From assembly GCA_036835325.1 (NCBI GenBank), contig DAITMF010000081.1:1-9384 (forward strand): DNA of 9,384 nucleotides, written 5' to 3'. Shown here in pieces: positions 1-8,222 of the stretch. Each line of letters begins with the position of its first letter. The stretch's first letter is position 1. This DNA comes from CAMCHP01 sp036835325. Lineage in GTDB: Bacteria > Bacteroidota > Bacteroidia > Flavobacteriales_D > Sanyastnellaceae. The notes beneath the pieces are model-generated. The model had not been told where the DNA came from and searched no databases. It saw only the letters and a program-made list of their open reading frames with translations. The position numbers and the translations under genes are program-made.

Positions 1-23
1 GTGGTTGTTTTCGTTGAGGTGCC

Positions 24-36
24 GCCCCGATGGGGC
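24..36. repeat. REP-like GC palindrome GCCCC-GAT-GGGGC
   Basis: Perfect 5-bp inverted repeat with a 3-base centre, located 37 bp past the stop codon of the RND permease gene. The same arms, with centre GTA, recur at 9274-9286, which suggests a dispersed REP-type element. A short CGTT/AACG pair (12-15 and 38-41) lies around it. On the minus strand the hairpin would form in the 3' end of the efflux operon transcript, but no T-run follows it, so it is not a classical intrinsic terminator. It could still stabilise or end the mRNA. That role is inference. Confidence 0.5.
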
Positions 37-73
37 TAACGTGACACGCGCGCGCTGCAACCCCATGAAGGCC

Positions 74-3000
74 TCAGCCCGACCTGCGCATGAGCATCAA
101 AAAGGCCACGGGTACGAAAATCAGTAGAATAATGGTTCCGAACAGCAGACCGAAGATGATGGTAATGGCCATTGGCGACCAAAGTTGACCACCACCCGTC
201 CACAGCGGTACCATTCCACACGAAGTAGTAAGTGTGGTGAGCATGATTGGACTGAAACGGTCGTTTGCAGCCTTGATGATGCTTTCCATCAATCCCCTTC
301 CTTCCTTGAGCTCAGTGCCCATTTTATCGATGAGCACAATGGCGTCGTTGATGACAATACCGGCAAGTGAAATGACACCCAAGAAAGCAGTAAAGCTGAA
401 AAATGCCCCCGCACCCAGTAAGCCACCTGTAACCCCTACAAGTACGAGTGGAATTGTCATTAGAATAATGCCGGCCTTTCGGAACGAATTGAACTGAATC
501 ACGAGCAAGAGAATGATGATGAAAAAGCTAAGCGGCAGATTAACCACGACGGCACCCATGGCATCGTTGCTGCCTTCGGCGTCACCGCCGAATTCATAAG
601 AATAGCCGCTTTTCCAGTTTTTGGTTTCATCCTCCATCATGGGCCGAATGACGTCATCCATGAGTTCACTAGCCAAGTAACCATTCGCAACACCTGCTTG
701 AATGATTAAGCTTGGTTTCAGCTTCCGCCTGAGGAGTTTTGAATACTGCCAAGGTACTTCAATCGTTGCGACCTGTGAAAGCGGAATGCTTGTGCCTCTG
801 GATTGAGAGAAGACATTGAGGTTCTGAATGTCATTGTATGCGAGGTGTTCAATGGCATCGCGTTTCATGGTAATGGGAATACTTTGATTTTCGTCTCTGT
901 ACTCCCCAACTTCGAAACCGTCGAGAGATGTGAGCAATGATATGGCCACGTCTTGGTGCGTGAGGCCTGAGCGCGCCAATTTGTTCTCATCGATGTTCAC
1001 ATAAATCTTCTTGATTCGTGCGCCCCAATCATCGGTAACATTGATGGTGCCGGGTGTTTGGAGTAGTTCACCCTTGATGCGGTCGGCGATCTTGAAGAGC
1101 TCATCCGGGTCGTTGCCTGAAATGCGAATTTCGATTGGTGCAGCCGCACCACCTGAGCCCACCAATCGATTAATTTTCACTTCGGCATCTATCAAGTGTT
1201 TGGCTGCAAAAGCGCGCAGCTCATCTATCACGGTATCGTTTGCACTGTTCGAGGTGGTGTTGATGAGCATATGGGCGTACGAAGAGTTCGGTTCACCCGC
1301 GAAATACCCTAAATCATAGGCCTCCGGGCCTTTTCCAATGTACGATGACCAAGTCGTAACGCCTTCTTGTCCCGCAGCGGTCGCACGTAATTTTTCATTG
1401 ATGTGGTTTTCCAGCAGTGCAACTTTCGAATCGGTTGTTTCGATTTTGGTGCCCAAGGGGTAAGTGATATCAACCACCACCAGATTCCTGTCGCTCGGCG
1501 GCATGAAAATGCTCGGGATGAAGGTGAATCCATAAACAGAAAGAGCGAACAGCACGGCAATCGCTAATAGGGTGCTAAGGGGTTTCGCAAGTACCCATAA
1601 CAGCGCCTTGTTGTACCCGCCCCGCAAAGCGTCAAAAATTGTTTTATGCTCTTCTTCAGCGTTGTGGGCCTTAAGAAGGGCGTTCCCGAACAATGGAATG
1701 ATTGTGAAAGCCATCAGCCACGATGAAAGCAATGCCATTGTGATAACCAGGAAGATGTTGCCCATCATATCACCCATCGCGCCATCTGCCAAGTAGAAGG
1801 AAAGAAAGGCCGCACTGGTAGTGAGTGTAGAAATAAGCAAAGGAGTCATGTACTCTTTGGCTGAATTTACTGCTGCATCAAATTTTGATTGGCCGGCATG
1901 AATCTTCTCAAGCAAGCCTTCCACCATCACGATTCCATTGTCAACCAATAAACCCAATGCCATGATGAGTGATGCAAGGGTTACTTGATTCAGACCCACG
2001 CCAAATACTCCCATGAGAAGGAAAGTGAGAACAATGGTGCCAGGAACCATTGTGGCTATGATCACCCCCGGTCGCCAGCCCAACACAACCAAAATCACCA
2101 GCAATACGATCACAATACTTTGGGCCAAATTGGCAATGAACACGTCAATCTTTTTCTTCACTTCTTTGTCTTGCGAAGCTACGCTGACTGCATTCAGACC
2201 TAGAGGCAATGTTGTTGTGTTGAACTTCTGAATTAAGTCATCGATGTCTTCGCCAAGCGATATTAAATTGGCACCTTCTTTCACTGACACGAAGAGGGTC
2301 AAGGCTTGGTTTCCGTTGATCCTAACAATGGATTCTTTTGGAGAAATGTAGTCACGTGACACGGTGGCTAGATCAGCGAGGACAACGGTTTCACCTTTCG
2401 CACCGACGGATATGACGAGGTTCTCGATGGACTCAACAGATTCAAAATTTCCGGATGTTTCAAGAATAATTCGTTCCTCTCCCAAGTTGATTTGGCCGGA
2501 TGGAATGATGATGTTACTTTCGGATATTATGTTCTTGATTTGGCCGGAGGTAACACCCGTTTGGGCCAACTTCGCATCGTCATAATCAAGGTAAATTCGT
2601 TCTTCGACCGTACCTCCCAAAATAACTTTGGCAGCATCATCAAGTGCAACGATTTCATCTCTGAGCATTTCAGCGTATTGCTTGAGCTCTTTGTAGTCAA
2701 AGCCATCCGACTCCAAACCGACGATAATGCCATAAACCACCCCAATGTCTTCGTCGTTCAAACTCGGACCGTAAATGCCATCGGGTAGGTCGTTTTTTAT
2801 GTTTTCGATTTTCCTTCTGGCGAGGTCCCACGTTTCCTGTAACCGGCTCGCCGGCAAATCATCACGAACAGTCAGTTTTACAATCGAAACTCCTGTTCTG
2901 CTTATACTGGTGATTGTTTTGACTTCCGGGATTTCTTGGAGCACCTTTTCAACTTTATCACTTATGAGTGATTCAACACGCTCAGGACTTGCTCCAGGAA

Positions 3001-3151
3001 ACTGGGTAATGATGGTTGCAACCCGCACGGTAAAGGGAGGCATGCTGTCTCGGGATAGCTTTTCGTATTCGACGAGTCCCATGACCACTACAACCAAGAG
3101 GGCGAGCATTGTTACTCGGTTGTATGTAAGAGCAAGTTTTGTTAGGTTCAT
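74..3151 (-). CDS. RND efflux transporter permease (AcrB/ACR_tran family)
   Basis: Inner-membrane pump of a tripartite efflux system, expected to use the proton gradient to drive export; the substrate cannot be told from sequence. The 1025 residues are close to the usual 1,030-1,050 of HAE-type pumps and show the duplicated RND layout: TM1 (about 12-28), a large periplasmic loop (30-335), a TM block (340-490), TM7 (about 525-545), a second loop (550-865) and a final TM block (868-1020). In TM4 the family's proton-relay Asp pair reads GLLVDNGIVMVEG, so one acidic residue is kept (D404) and the second is N405. In TM10, GIVINDAIVLID puts N935 where AcrB has its essential Lys. Such variants occur in other RND clades, so the gene is probably functional. 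The start lies 5 bp after the adaptor stop, which fits translational coupling. No frameshift is seen. Family is certain; drug, metal, lipid or other substrate is unknown. Confidence 0.96.
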   Translation of the reverse strand: MNLTKLALTYNRVTMLALLVVVVMGLVEYEKLSRDSMPPFTVRVATIITQFPGASPERVESLISDKVEKVLQEIPEVKTITSISRTGVSIVKLTVRDDLPASRLQETWDLARRKIENIKNDLPDGIYGPSLNDEDIGVVYGIIVGLESDGFDYKELKQYAEMLRDEIVALDDAAKVILGGTVEERIYLDYDDAKLAQTGVTSGQIKNIISESNIIIPSGQINLGEERIILETSGNFESVESIENLVISVGAKGETVVLADLATVSRDYISPKESIVRINGNQALTLFVSVKEGANLISLGEDIDDLIQKFNTTTLPLGLNAVSVASQDKEVKKKIDVFIANLAQSIVIVLLVILVVLGWRPGVIIATMVPGTIVLTFLLMGVFGVGLNQVTLASLIMALGLLVDNGIVMVEGLLEKIHAGQSKFDAAVNSAKEYMTPLLISTLTTSAAFLSFYLADGAMGDMMGNIFLVITMALLSSWLMAFTIIPLFGNALLKAHNAEEEHKTIFDALRGGYNKALLWVLAKPLSTLLAIAVLFALSVYGFTFIPSIFMPPSDRNLVVVDITYPLGTKIETTDSKVALLENHINEKLRATAAGQEGVTTWSSYIGKGPEAYDLGYFAGEPNSSYAHMLINTTSNSANDTVIDELRAFAAKHLIDAEVKINRLVGSGGAAAPIEIRISGNDPDELFKIADRIKGELLQTPGTINVTDDWGARIKKIYVNIDENKLARSGLTHQDVAISLLTSLDGFEVGEYRDENQSIPITMKRDAIEHLAYNDIQNLNVFSQSRGTSIPLSQVATIEVPWQYSKLLRRKLKPSLIIQAGVANGYLASELMDDVIRPMMEDETKNWKSGYSYEFGGDAEGSNDAMGAVVVNLPLSFFIIILLLVIQFNSFRKAGIILMTIPLVLVGVTGGLLGAGAFFSFTAFLGVISLAGIVINDAIVLIDKMGTELKEGRGLMESIIKAANDRFSPIMLTTLTTSCGMVPLWTGGGQLWSPMAITIIFGLLFGTIILLIFVPVAFLMLMRRSG

Positions 3152-3156
3152 AAGAA

Positions 3157-4284
3157 TCAGTCTTCGAGGAGTTTTACTTTTTTCCCGTCATAGAGCGACC
3201 TTAAACCTGCCGTTGCCACCAGGTCTCCATCCGTTATGCCCGACTTAATGACGTAACCGTTCTCAATGATGGGGCCGAGCTCAACCGCAACACGTTGTGC
3301 TTTGTAAACACCCTCGTCAGTGTCGGGTATCAGTTTGAAAACGTAGTTGCCATCGGGGCCACTCGCAACCGCTTTAAGCGGTGCTACAAGTTGTTCGCCC
3401 GTGGTTTCGTCAACTGTGCCCAGCGTAAAGCTCACCTCTGCGGCCATTCCCGGTCGGATTTCGTCTTCAAGGGTGATTATCTTGAGTTTTATCGGAAAAG
3501 TGGTCGATCGTTCAGAAGCAAATGCGATTTCAATCACCTCTGCATCGAACACCTGATTCGACAATGAGGAGAACGTGACCGTGGCTTTTTCCCCGATGTT
3601 CAATTCATTGATAAGTGCTTCAGGAACAGCTACTTCAACTTCCGGACGGCCCAACGAACTCACATTTGCAATGAGCATACCGGCATTGACCACTTCATTT
3701 TTTTGAACTTGCAGCGCAGTAATGACCCCGTTCATTGGCGAGGTTAAGCGCGTGTAGCTTACTTGATTCCCGGCAGCCGCCAATTGTTGGTTTGAAGTGC
3801 TAATTTGCGAATTGGCCGCATCGAATTGCGCTTGTGCTGCATCAAGCGCAGCCTTTGCTTGTTGGTATTCACTAAGTGCTACACTGTTGCTCTCATAGAG
3901 TTGGGCTATCCGATTGTAGGTTGCCTTTGCGCTCATCAATTGCGCTTCTGCGGCCTTTGCGTTGGCCACGGCACCGTCTTTTTGCGAAAGTGCTTGATTG
4001 GTTTGTATGTTGTAGTCGGAAGGATCAAGGGTGGCGATGAGCTGACCCTTGGTGACTCGGTCTCCCAATTTTACATTTACCGACGCCAAGGTACCGGCAA
4101 CTTTGAAGCTGAGATTGGTTTCATTCTCCGGTTTAGCCACACCTGAAAAGGTATACTTCACCATCCCTGTCGAGCGCTTTACTACTTCGTACTTCACAGG
4201 CCGAATCGGATCGCTCGTTTCCTCTGAGCCATCCCCGCAGGATAAAAGAAATAAAAGAGACGAAAGTATGAGCAGCAATCGCAT
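3157..4284 (-). CDS. Efflux RND transporter periplasmic adaptor subunit (HlyD/AcrA-type membrane fusion lipoprotein)
   Basis: Periplasmic adaptor linking the RND permease to the TolC-like duct. The N-terminus is a lipoprotein signal with lipobox LLSC, acylated Cys predicted at residue 16, so the protein should be lipid-anchored. Domains in order: first lipoyl half-motif (about 58-91, with KVAGTLASVNVKLGDRVTKG), an Ala/Gln-rich alpha-helical hairpin (about 92-175) of the kind that contacts the TolC tip, second lipoyl half (about 176-205, with YTRLTSPMNGVI), beta-barrel domain (about 213-290) and membrane-proximal domain (about 297-375). The 375-residue length is normal for the family. The start codon lies 2 bp after the stop of the TolC-family gene and the stop 5 bp before the permease start, so the three are almost surely one transcription unit. 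The start is supported by the signal peptide beginning at residue 1. Confidence 0.95.
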   Translation of the reverse strand: MRLLLILSSLLFLLSCGDGSEETSDPIRPVKYEVVKRSTGMVKYTFSGVAKPENETNLSFKVAGTLASVNVKLGDRVTKGQLIATLDPSDYNIQTNQALSQKDGAVANAKAAEAQLMSAKATYNRIAQLYESNSVALSEYQQAKAALDAAQAQFDAANSQISTSNQQLAAAGNQVSYTRLTSPMNGVITALQVQKNEVVNAGMLIANVSSLGRPEVEVAVPEALINELNIGEKATVTFSSLSNQVFDAEVIEIAFASERSTTFPIKLKIITLEDEIRPGMAAEVSFTLGTVDETTGEQLVAPLKAVASGPDGNYVFKLIPDTDEGVYKAQRVAVELGPIIENGYVIKSGITDGDLVATAGLRSLYDGKKVKLLED

Positions 4285-4286
4285 GG

Positions 4287-6644
4287 TCAGTTGTTTTTGA
4301 AGGTTATAAACCGCTGTAAGAACTCTCTTCGTTGGGCTTCTGTAGCCAAGAATGTATAGTTGCCGGTTGAACGCTGGAGCAAGAAGTAGTCAATCATAAA
4401 CTGATAACTTGCATTGGTGGCGTTTACCTGTGCCCCCAACAACGCGTTTTGCGCGTCAATCAAGGTAATGACGTCAACCTGACCTGATTCATACAGTTCA
4501 CGCACAATTGCTGTGTTTTTCTCAGCCGAGGTTGCAGCAGCTTTGGTCAACCGGGTATTGTTGTAAGAAGCGGTCACTTTTGCCATGTTGGCGCGAACCT
4601 GCAGTTCCAATACATTGTTCAGGTCTTGCTCTTGATCGCGTAACTGATTCAGACCTACTATGGCTTTGTCTTTCTCATACTTTCTCGCCCCTCCAGTAAA
4701 AATTGGGAAGGCCACGTTGAATGCTGCATTCCAGCCGGGAAGGACATCGATGTCAATGCCCGGAATTGGAAGTGGTTCACCGCGGTTAATCGTTTCTATG
4801 GGGTAGTCATAGTTCGCTCCAAAAGCGACCGTGGGAATGTACATCGCGCGCTTGTTTGATTTCAGCAAGCGTTCTTGAGCACCAATGGCCAGTTTGATTT
4901 GTTCGAGTTCTGGAAGATTTTGCTTCGCCTCGCTTACCATAAAGTCAGCAAACCGGTTGAAGATTGCTTGGTCTTCAATCAGACGAATAAGTATTTCATC
5001 AAGTTCTTCGATGAATTGATCGATGCCACCCGCATCGTCAAGGGCGAATGCCTCCTTGATTGGTCGGTTTAACGTTTCGTTTAATTGAAACCCGGCGCCG
5101 TTGAGTTGTGCTGTAGTTGTGTTTAAGTCCGATTTCGCCAAGTCAAGTTCAGTTTGCCACCGAAAAACATCACTCGATCCGCTGTAACCTGCTTTTTCTT
5201 TGTTCTTTGCAATGGTCAGGTTTTGGTTAACGGCCTTGATGTTGTTGTTTTGCAATTCGGCTACGCTTAGAACCTGCATGTAGCTGAAGTAGCGTTGGGC
5301 AACTTCCAAAATGACATCCAACTCAGATTGTTTTTGCGCCTTTTTCTGACTTTCATACAGCAGTTTTTGGATAGCTATATTGGCCATCGCCGGTTCAGAG
5401 ACGATGAGTTGGGAGAGCGAGCCGTTGGCAGTCCAGTTGAATGAACCTAAACGACCGAAGGAGCTGTTTACGCTATTCTCGTCCAAGAAATATCCGGTCG
5501 TTCCCGCATCGATTTTGGGTAGGTAGTTTCCTTTGGCCAAACTCAGGTCTTTGCTGTTGATTTGGGTTTGTTTTTGCTCAATTTTATAGGATAGATTGTT
5601 CTCGATACCTTCGGCAATGGCTGCTTTCAAGCTAAGAACCCGGTCGGTATGTGGCGTATTGATGTTAATGAGCAAGGCATCGTCGAGCACTTCCCACTTG
5701 GGGTATTTCCCAATCCTGTTCACCGTCGCCATGTTGAGCATCAATTGATTGCTGAATGCCTCAATGCTTACCGGAAAATCTTTTGGATTTTCACCAAGTG
5801 CAATTCGCTCAATGTTGAGGGCAATTCTCCGTGGGATTTTTCTCAGATTGTCGCTCACGGCAAACGCCGCATATGCACCCTGCTCCAAGTGAGGCAGTTC
5901 AAATGCGCTGAATGAGATCAACTTTCGCTCGTTCAATGCATCGAAGAATGCGGCAATTTCGTTTTCTGATTGGTTGTACAGGGGTGAGAGGATGTATATT
6001 CCGCCAACTTCGTTCGGGATCATTGATACAACGTTCTTCAAATCAGGTGTTTCGGCAATCCAATTGATTTTGCTGCCGCCTTTAGATTGCATATCCATCC
6101 CGTTTAGACCGATGGAGAAAAGAGTGGAGTTGGTGATGACGGCCAAGTTTTGGCAAGTACACAACGACTCCAACATGCGAATTCCCTCCTGTACATTGAA
6201 CGGTGAATTGATGTATGTGTAATTGAAAACTCCGCTGCGTTCATTTGGCAATACCTCATTCGCGTTTGGCTCAAAATTGAGGTGTATCGACGCAATGCTT
6301 GGGAGAGGATAGTTGCTTTGCTCAGAAATAATCTTGCTCGATAAAACTCCAATGCCTACGAGTACATCCACTTGGTCTTCGGAGTAAACTTTTTCGATGG
6401 CGTTGCTTATTTCGGCAACGCTTCCGTTGGTAAAGAATTCACGGTAATCAACAGTGAATTGAGAGGAGAGGAGCGTATTGACCTCCGATTTTATTGCATT
6501 TTCGAACAAGTGGTTACCCTCTGCGGCTCCGTCAGAAACAATGGCTATCGTCAAGGTTGGTTGGGCCATGGCCTCTACTGCGAATACCGAAATGGCACCG
6601 ATTTTCAGTAGTTTCAAATAGACGTTTAATTTTGGCGAAGGCAT
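4287..6644 (-). CDS. TolC-family outer-membrane efflux protein with N-terminal substrate-binding-protein-like domain
   Basis: Outer-membrane duct of the efflux pump, unusually long at 785 residues; TolC-type proteins are normally about 420-500. Signal peptide 1-27 (cleavage AMA/Q). Residues about 28-325 look like the periplasmic binding fold of ABC substrate-binding proteins of the TrpX/DUF534 type: a beta-strand start (LTIAIVSDG), a first lobe ending near VDVLVGIGVLSSKI, then NLAVITNST, GGIYILSPLYNQSENEI and AAFAVSDNLRKIPRRIALNIERIALGENPKDFPV. This assignment rests on motif order and is less certain than the TolC part. A CxC pair (C162, C164) lies in this domain. From about 330 the TolC/OEP domain begins (SLKAAIAEGIENNLSYK), with two long helical repeats (about 335-540 and 570-765) and strands near 370-410 and 602-650 for the barrel. 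It is followed 2 bp later by the adaptor and preceded by DUF6268 at 16 bp. The reading frame is open throughout, so the fusion is native rather than a frameshift artefact. Confidence 0.9.
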   Translation of the reverse strand: MPSPKLNVYLKLLKIGAISVFAVEAMAQPTLTIAIVSDGAAEGNHLFENAIKSEVNTLLSSQFTVDYREFFTNGSVAEISNAIEKVYSEDQVDVLVGIGVLSSKIISEQSNYPLPSIASIHLNFEPNANEVLPNERSGVFNYTYINSPFNVQEGIRMLESLCTCQNLAVITNSTLFSIGLNGMDMQSKGGSKINWIAETPDLKNVVSMIPNEVGGIYILSPLYNQSENEIAAFFDALNERKLISFSAFELPHLEQGAYAAFAVSDNLRKIPRRIALNIERIALGENPKDFPVSIEAFSNQLMLNMATVNRIGKYPKWEVLDDALLININTPHTDRVLSLKAAIAEGIENNLSYKIEQKQTQINSKDLSLAKGNYLPKIDAGTTGYFLDENSVNSSFGRLGSFNWTANGSLSQLIVSEPAMANIAIQKLLYESQKKAQKQSELDVILEVAQRYFSYMQVLSVAELQNNNIKAVNQNLTIAKNKEKAGYSGSSDVFRWQTELDLAKSDLNTTTAQLNGAGFQLNETLNRPIKEAFALDDAGGIDQFIEELDEILIRLIEDQAIFNRFADFMVSEAKQNLPELEQIKLAIGAQERLLKSNKRAMYIPTVAFGANYDYPIETINRGEPLPIPGIDIDVLPGWNAAFNVAFPIFTGGARKYEKDKAIVGLNQLRDQEQDLNNVLELQVRANMAKVTASYNNTRLTKAAATSAEKNTAIVRELYESGQVDVITLIDAQNALLGAQVNATNASYQFMIDYFLLQRSTGNYTFLATEAQRREFLQRFITFKNN

Positions 6645-6660
6645 GCGCGTGAGGTTGGAT

Positions 6661-7596
6661 TTAATTGAATAAGGGCGCTTGAGTTTTCTTGGTTGAGGGC
6701 GTCAACGAAAGGCTCAGTCCCACAAAAGGAGCGTTTTTTGGCGCCCAGTCTATTACTTCTTTTTGGCTATCAAGCAGTTCGAGCCTCCGGCCCGCTGCTA
6801 GTCCACCGAGCAATTGAATGCGCAATGCAGTGAAAAAAAATGCTGAAACTGTGGGAGCAAGAATCAAACGGCTGTAGCCGACTTTGTCTATGCTCACGCC
6901 AAGTGAAGCTATGTCGTTCGTGGTATTGAATACGCCGCCATCAATGCCCGCTTTTATGCCATAAGCCATTGTCTTCTGAGGGGTCTTAAACGTTATGGTC
7001 AAGTTGTTTGGAACCACGATGTCAACATCCAGTCGATGGGTCGTGTATGTAAACAAGCCCATGGGCAAGACGATTTGCCTTCCGACGCGCGTGGTATAGG
7101 CCAACCCAAAACCGTAACTGAATTTCTCGTTTTTCGAATTAACGAGCAGCGCATTGGCTTGTAGCAGAAAATCATCTCCGCTGAGCTTTTCTTCGAAATC
7201 AGAGGCGAGGGTGGGTTGAACATTTACCACCGCCAGCCAGTGTGCACCCAAACCTTTGATTAAGCCCAGGTTGTACGAGATATTTTGGTAGCGTTGCGTC
7301 GCTGCCGTTGTCGATGGAGCCATTCCAATTTCTGCGTCAATCCTGAGATCACCGTAGGCGATCTTGTGAATTACGATTGTACTGTCTGCTTTCTGAATGA
7401 AATGTGGAATGGCGAGTTGTACGCCCCACTCGCGAATGCCGATTTGACCGTCGCTTCTAGGATCTTCTATTTCCTGCGCCGGATAGTAGGCTGATTTTAC
7501 GGTAAGGAGTTCGAAATTCTGCGAGTAAGAGTCGCTCACAAGCACGATTGAGGCGCTAAGTAGAATACGTTTGGCACCATTCGCACTGCATCGCAT
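6661..7596 (-). CDS. DUF6268-like outer-membrane beta-barrel protein
   Basis: Predicted secreted outer-membrane protein of 311 residues. A signal peptide covers about residues 1-25 (basic MRCSANGAKR, hydrophobic ILLSASIVLV, cleavage near YSQ/N). The rest is rich in alternating polar and hydrophobic strands with glycine and aromatic residues, such as YGFGLAYTTR, MAYGIKAGIDGGVF and FVGLSLSL, as in a small transmembrane barrel. The strand pattern, including WGVQLAIPHFI near the start and RRLELLD near the end, resembles DUF6268 proteins of Bacteroidota, whose function is unknown. This family call is from memory of its pattern. It lies 30 bp after DUF2147 and 16 bp before the TolC-family gene, so it is probably co-transcribed with the efflux pump. 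It may be an accessory outer-membrane factor or merely share the promoter. Confidence 0.75.
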   Translation of the reverse strand: MRCSANGAKRILLSASIVLVSDSYSQNFELLTVKSAYYPAQEIEDPRSDGQIGIREWGVQLAIPHFIQKADSTIVIHKIAYGDLRIDAEIGMAPSTTAATQRYQNISYNLGLIKGLGAHWLAVVNVQPTLASDFEEKLSGDDFLLQANALLVNSKNEKFSYGFGLAYTTRVGRQIVLPMGLFTYTTHRLDVDIVVPNNLTITFKTPQKTMAYGIKAGIDGGVFNTTNDIASLGVSIDKVGYSRLILAPTVSAFFFTALRIQLLGGLAAGRRLELLDSQKEVIDWAPKNAPFVGLSLSLTPSTKKTQAPLFN

Positions 7597-7626
7597 ACCG
7601 TCGCTTTGAGACTGTTCCCGAATGAG

Positions 7627-7977
7627 TTATTTCTTCGTCCAGTGGACAGTTTTACTCATGAAACCTGATTTGACTGTAATGATCAGCTTCTCACCTTTTG
7701 TTTCGAACTCAGCATCAAACCAATCTTTCTTCTTGGGGCTGTACAGTTTCCCTTTCCATTTTGACCCGGTCGCTTTGACATCTTTGAGCACGACAGCGCC
7801 AATTTTGGCATCGGCCTTGTTGGTCGACAGAAGCTCACCGTTGCACACACCGTTCACTTCTTTGATTTCAATTAAGGTGTTGTCTTCGCCTGTATGCCAG
7901 GTTCCTTGAATGCTCTTTTGTGCATTCATTGAAAGAGCGAAGAGTGAAAATAGCATACACAGCATTAACGGTTTCAT
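7627..7977 (-). CDS. DUF2147 domain-containing secreted protein
   Basis: Small exported protein of 116 residues. The signal peptide is residues 1-20 (MKPLMLCMLFSLFALSMNAQ, cleavage after NAQ, a common Bacteroidota form). The mature part follows the DUF2147 pattern: an opening GTWHTGEDNTLIEIKEVNG strand pair, the central IGAVVLKDVK motif, WKGKLYSPKKKDWFDAEFE and a closing SGFMSKTVHWTKK. The domain is a lipocalin-like small beta-barrel of unknown function. At about 95 mature residues it is shorter than many members, which carry a longer insert before the IG motif. A -7 promoter box lies 24 bp ahead of the start codon, so this is probably the first gene of the five-gene operon. No Shine-Dalgarno sequence is visible, as is usual in this phylum. 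Confidence 0.85.
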   Translation of the reverse strand: MKPLMLCMLFSLFALSMNAQKSIQGTWHTGEDNTLIEIKEVNGVCNGELLSTNKADAKIGAVVLKDVKATGSKWKGKLYSPKKKDWFDAEFETKGEKLIITVKSGFMSKTVHWTKK

Positions 7978-8001
7978 GGGCGTTCAATTCAGAGACTACC
8001 A

Positions 8002-8009
8002 CAAAGGTA
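8002..8009 (-). promoter_or_regulatory. Bacteroidota-type -7 promoter box TACCTTTG
   Basis: On the minus strand the bases read TACCTTTG, an exact match to the TAnnTTTG -7 element of Bacteroidota housekeeping promoters. It sits 24 bp ahead of the DUF2147 start codon, giving a predicted leader of about 20 bases. A matching -33 TTTG is not present at the usual distance (the bases there read ACGT), so the promoter may be weak or activator-dependent. Likely start site of the DUF2147-to-RND operon. Confidence 0.5.
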
Positions 8010-8034
8010 TTTGCAAGGTTGTACCGCGACGTTT

Positions 8035-8050
8035 ACTTAAGTTAATAAGT
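8035..8050. repeat. Small AT-rich palindrome ACTTA-N6-TAAGT, possible operator
   Basis: Inverted repeat ACTTA/TAAGT spaced by six bases; its left half is also the perfect palindrome ACTTAAGT (8035-8042). It begins 26 bp upstream of the -7 box, near the -33 zone, a fitting place for a regulator to bind. A repeat this short could arise by chance, so an operator role is a guess. Confidence 0.25.
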
Positions 8051-8222
8051 GGACCGGCTTGCAGAATTGATAACGAATGAAGAATGAATGGCAGCTAGAC
8101 GGTGCAGCCATCATGGCTTTTGCGGGTGAAATTCGCAGGCTAAACGAGTGCCGACAAGGTGGTGCTGTTCGCAACAATTTTGGGTCGACATTGCCCGTCG
8201 GCTCTTTGATGTATGGGACGCC

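Noticed and set aside
2775..3248. 157-residue plus-strand open frame antisense to the permease and adaptor genes.
   Set aside because: It is a shadow of well-supported genes on the opposite strand, and its low-complexity Ser/Thr/Leu content is typical of such shadows.
8106..8121. AGCCAT-C-ATGGCT followed by TTTT, resembling a plus-strand terminator.
   Set aside because: No plus-strand gene precedes it, and on the minus strand, where the Crp/Fnr gene ends, no T-run follows. The usable stem is only about 4 bp.
8150..8202. GCCGAC...GTCGGC inverted repeat just after the Crp/Fnr stop.
   Set aside because: A 6-bp stem with a 41-base loop and no T-run is too weak to call a terminator.
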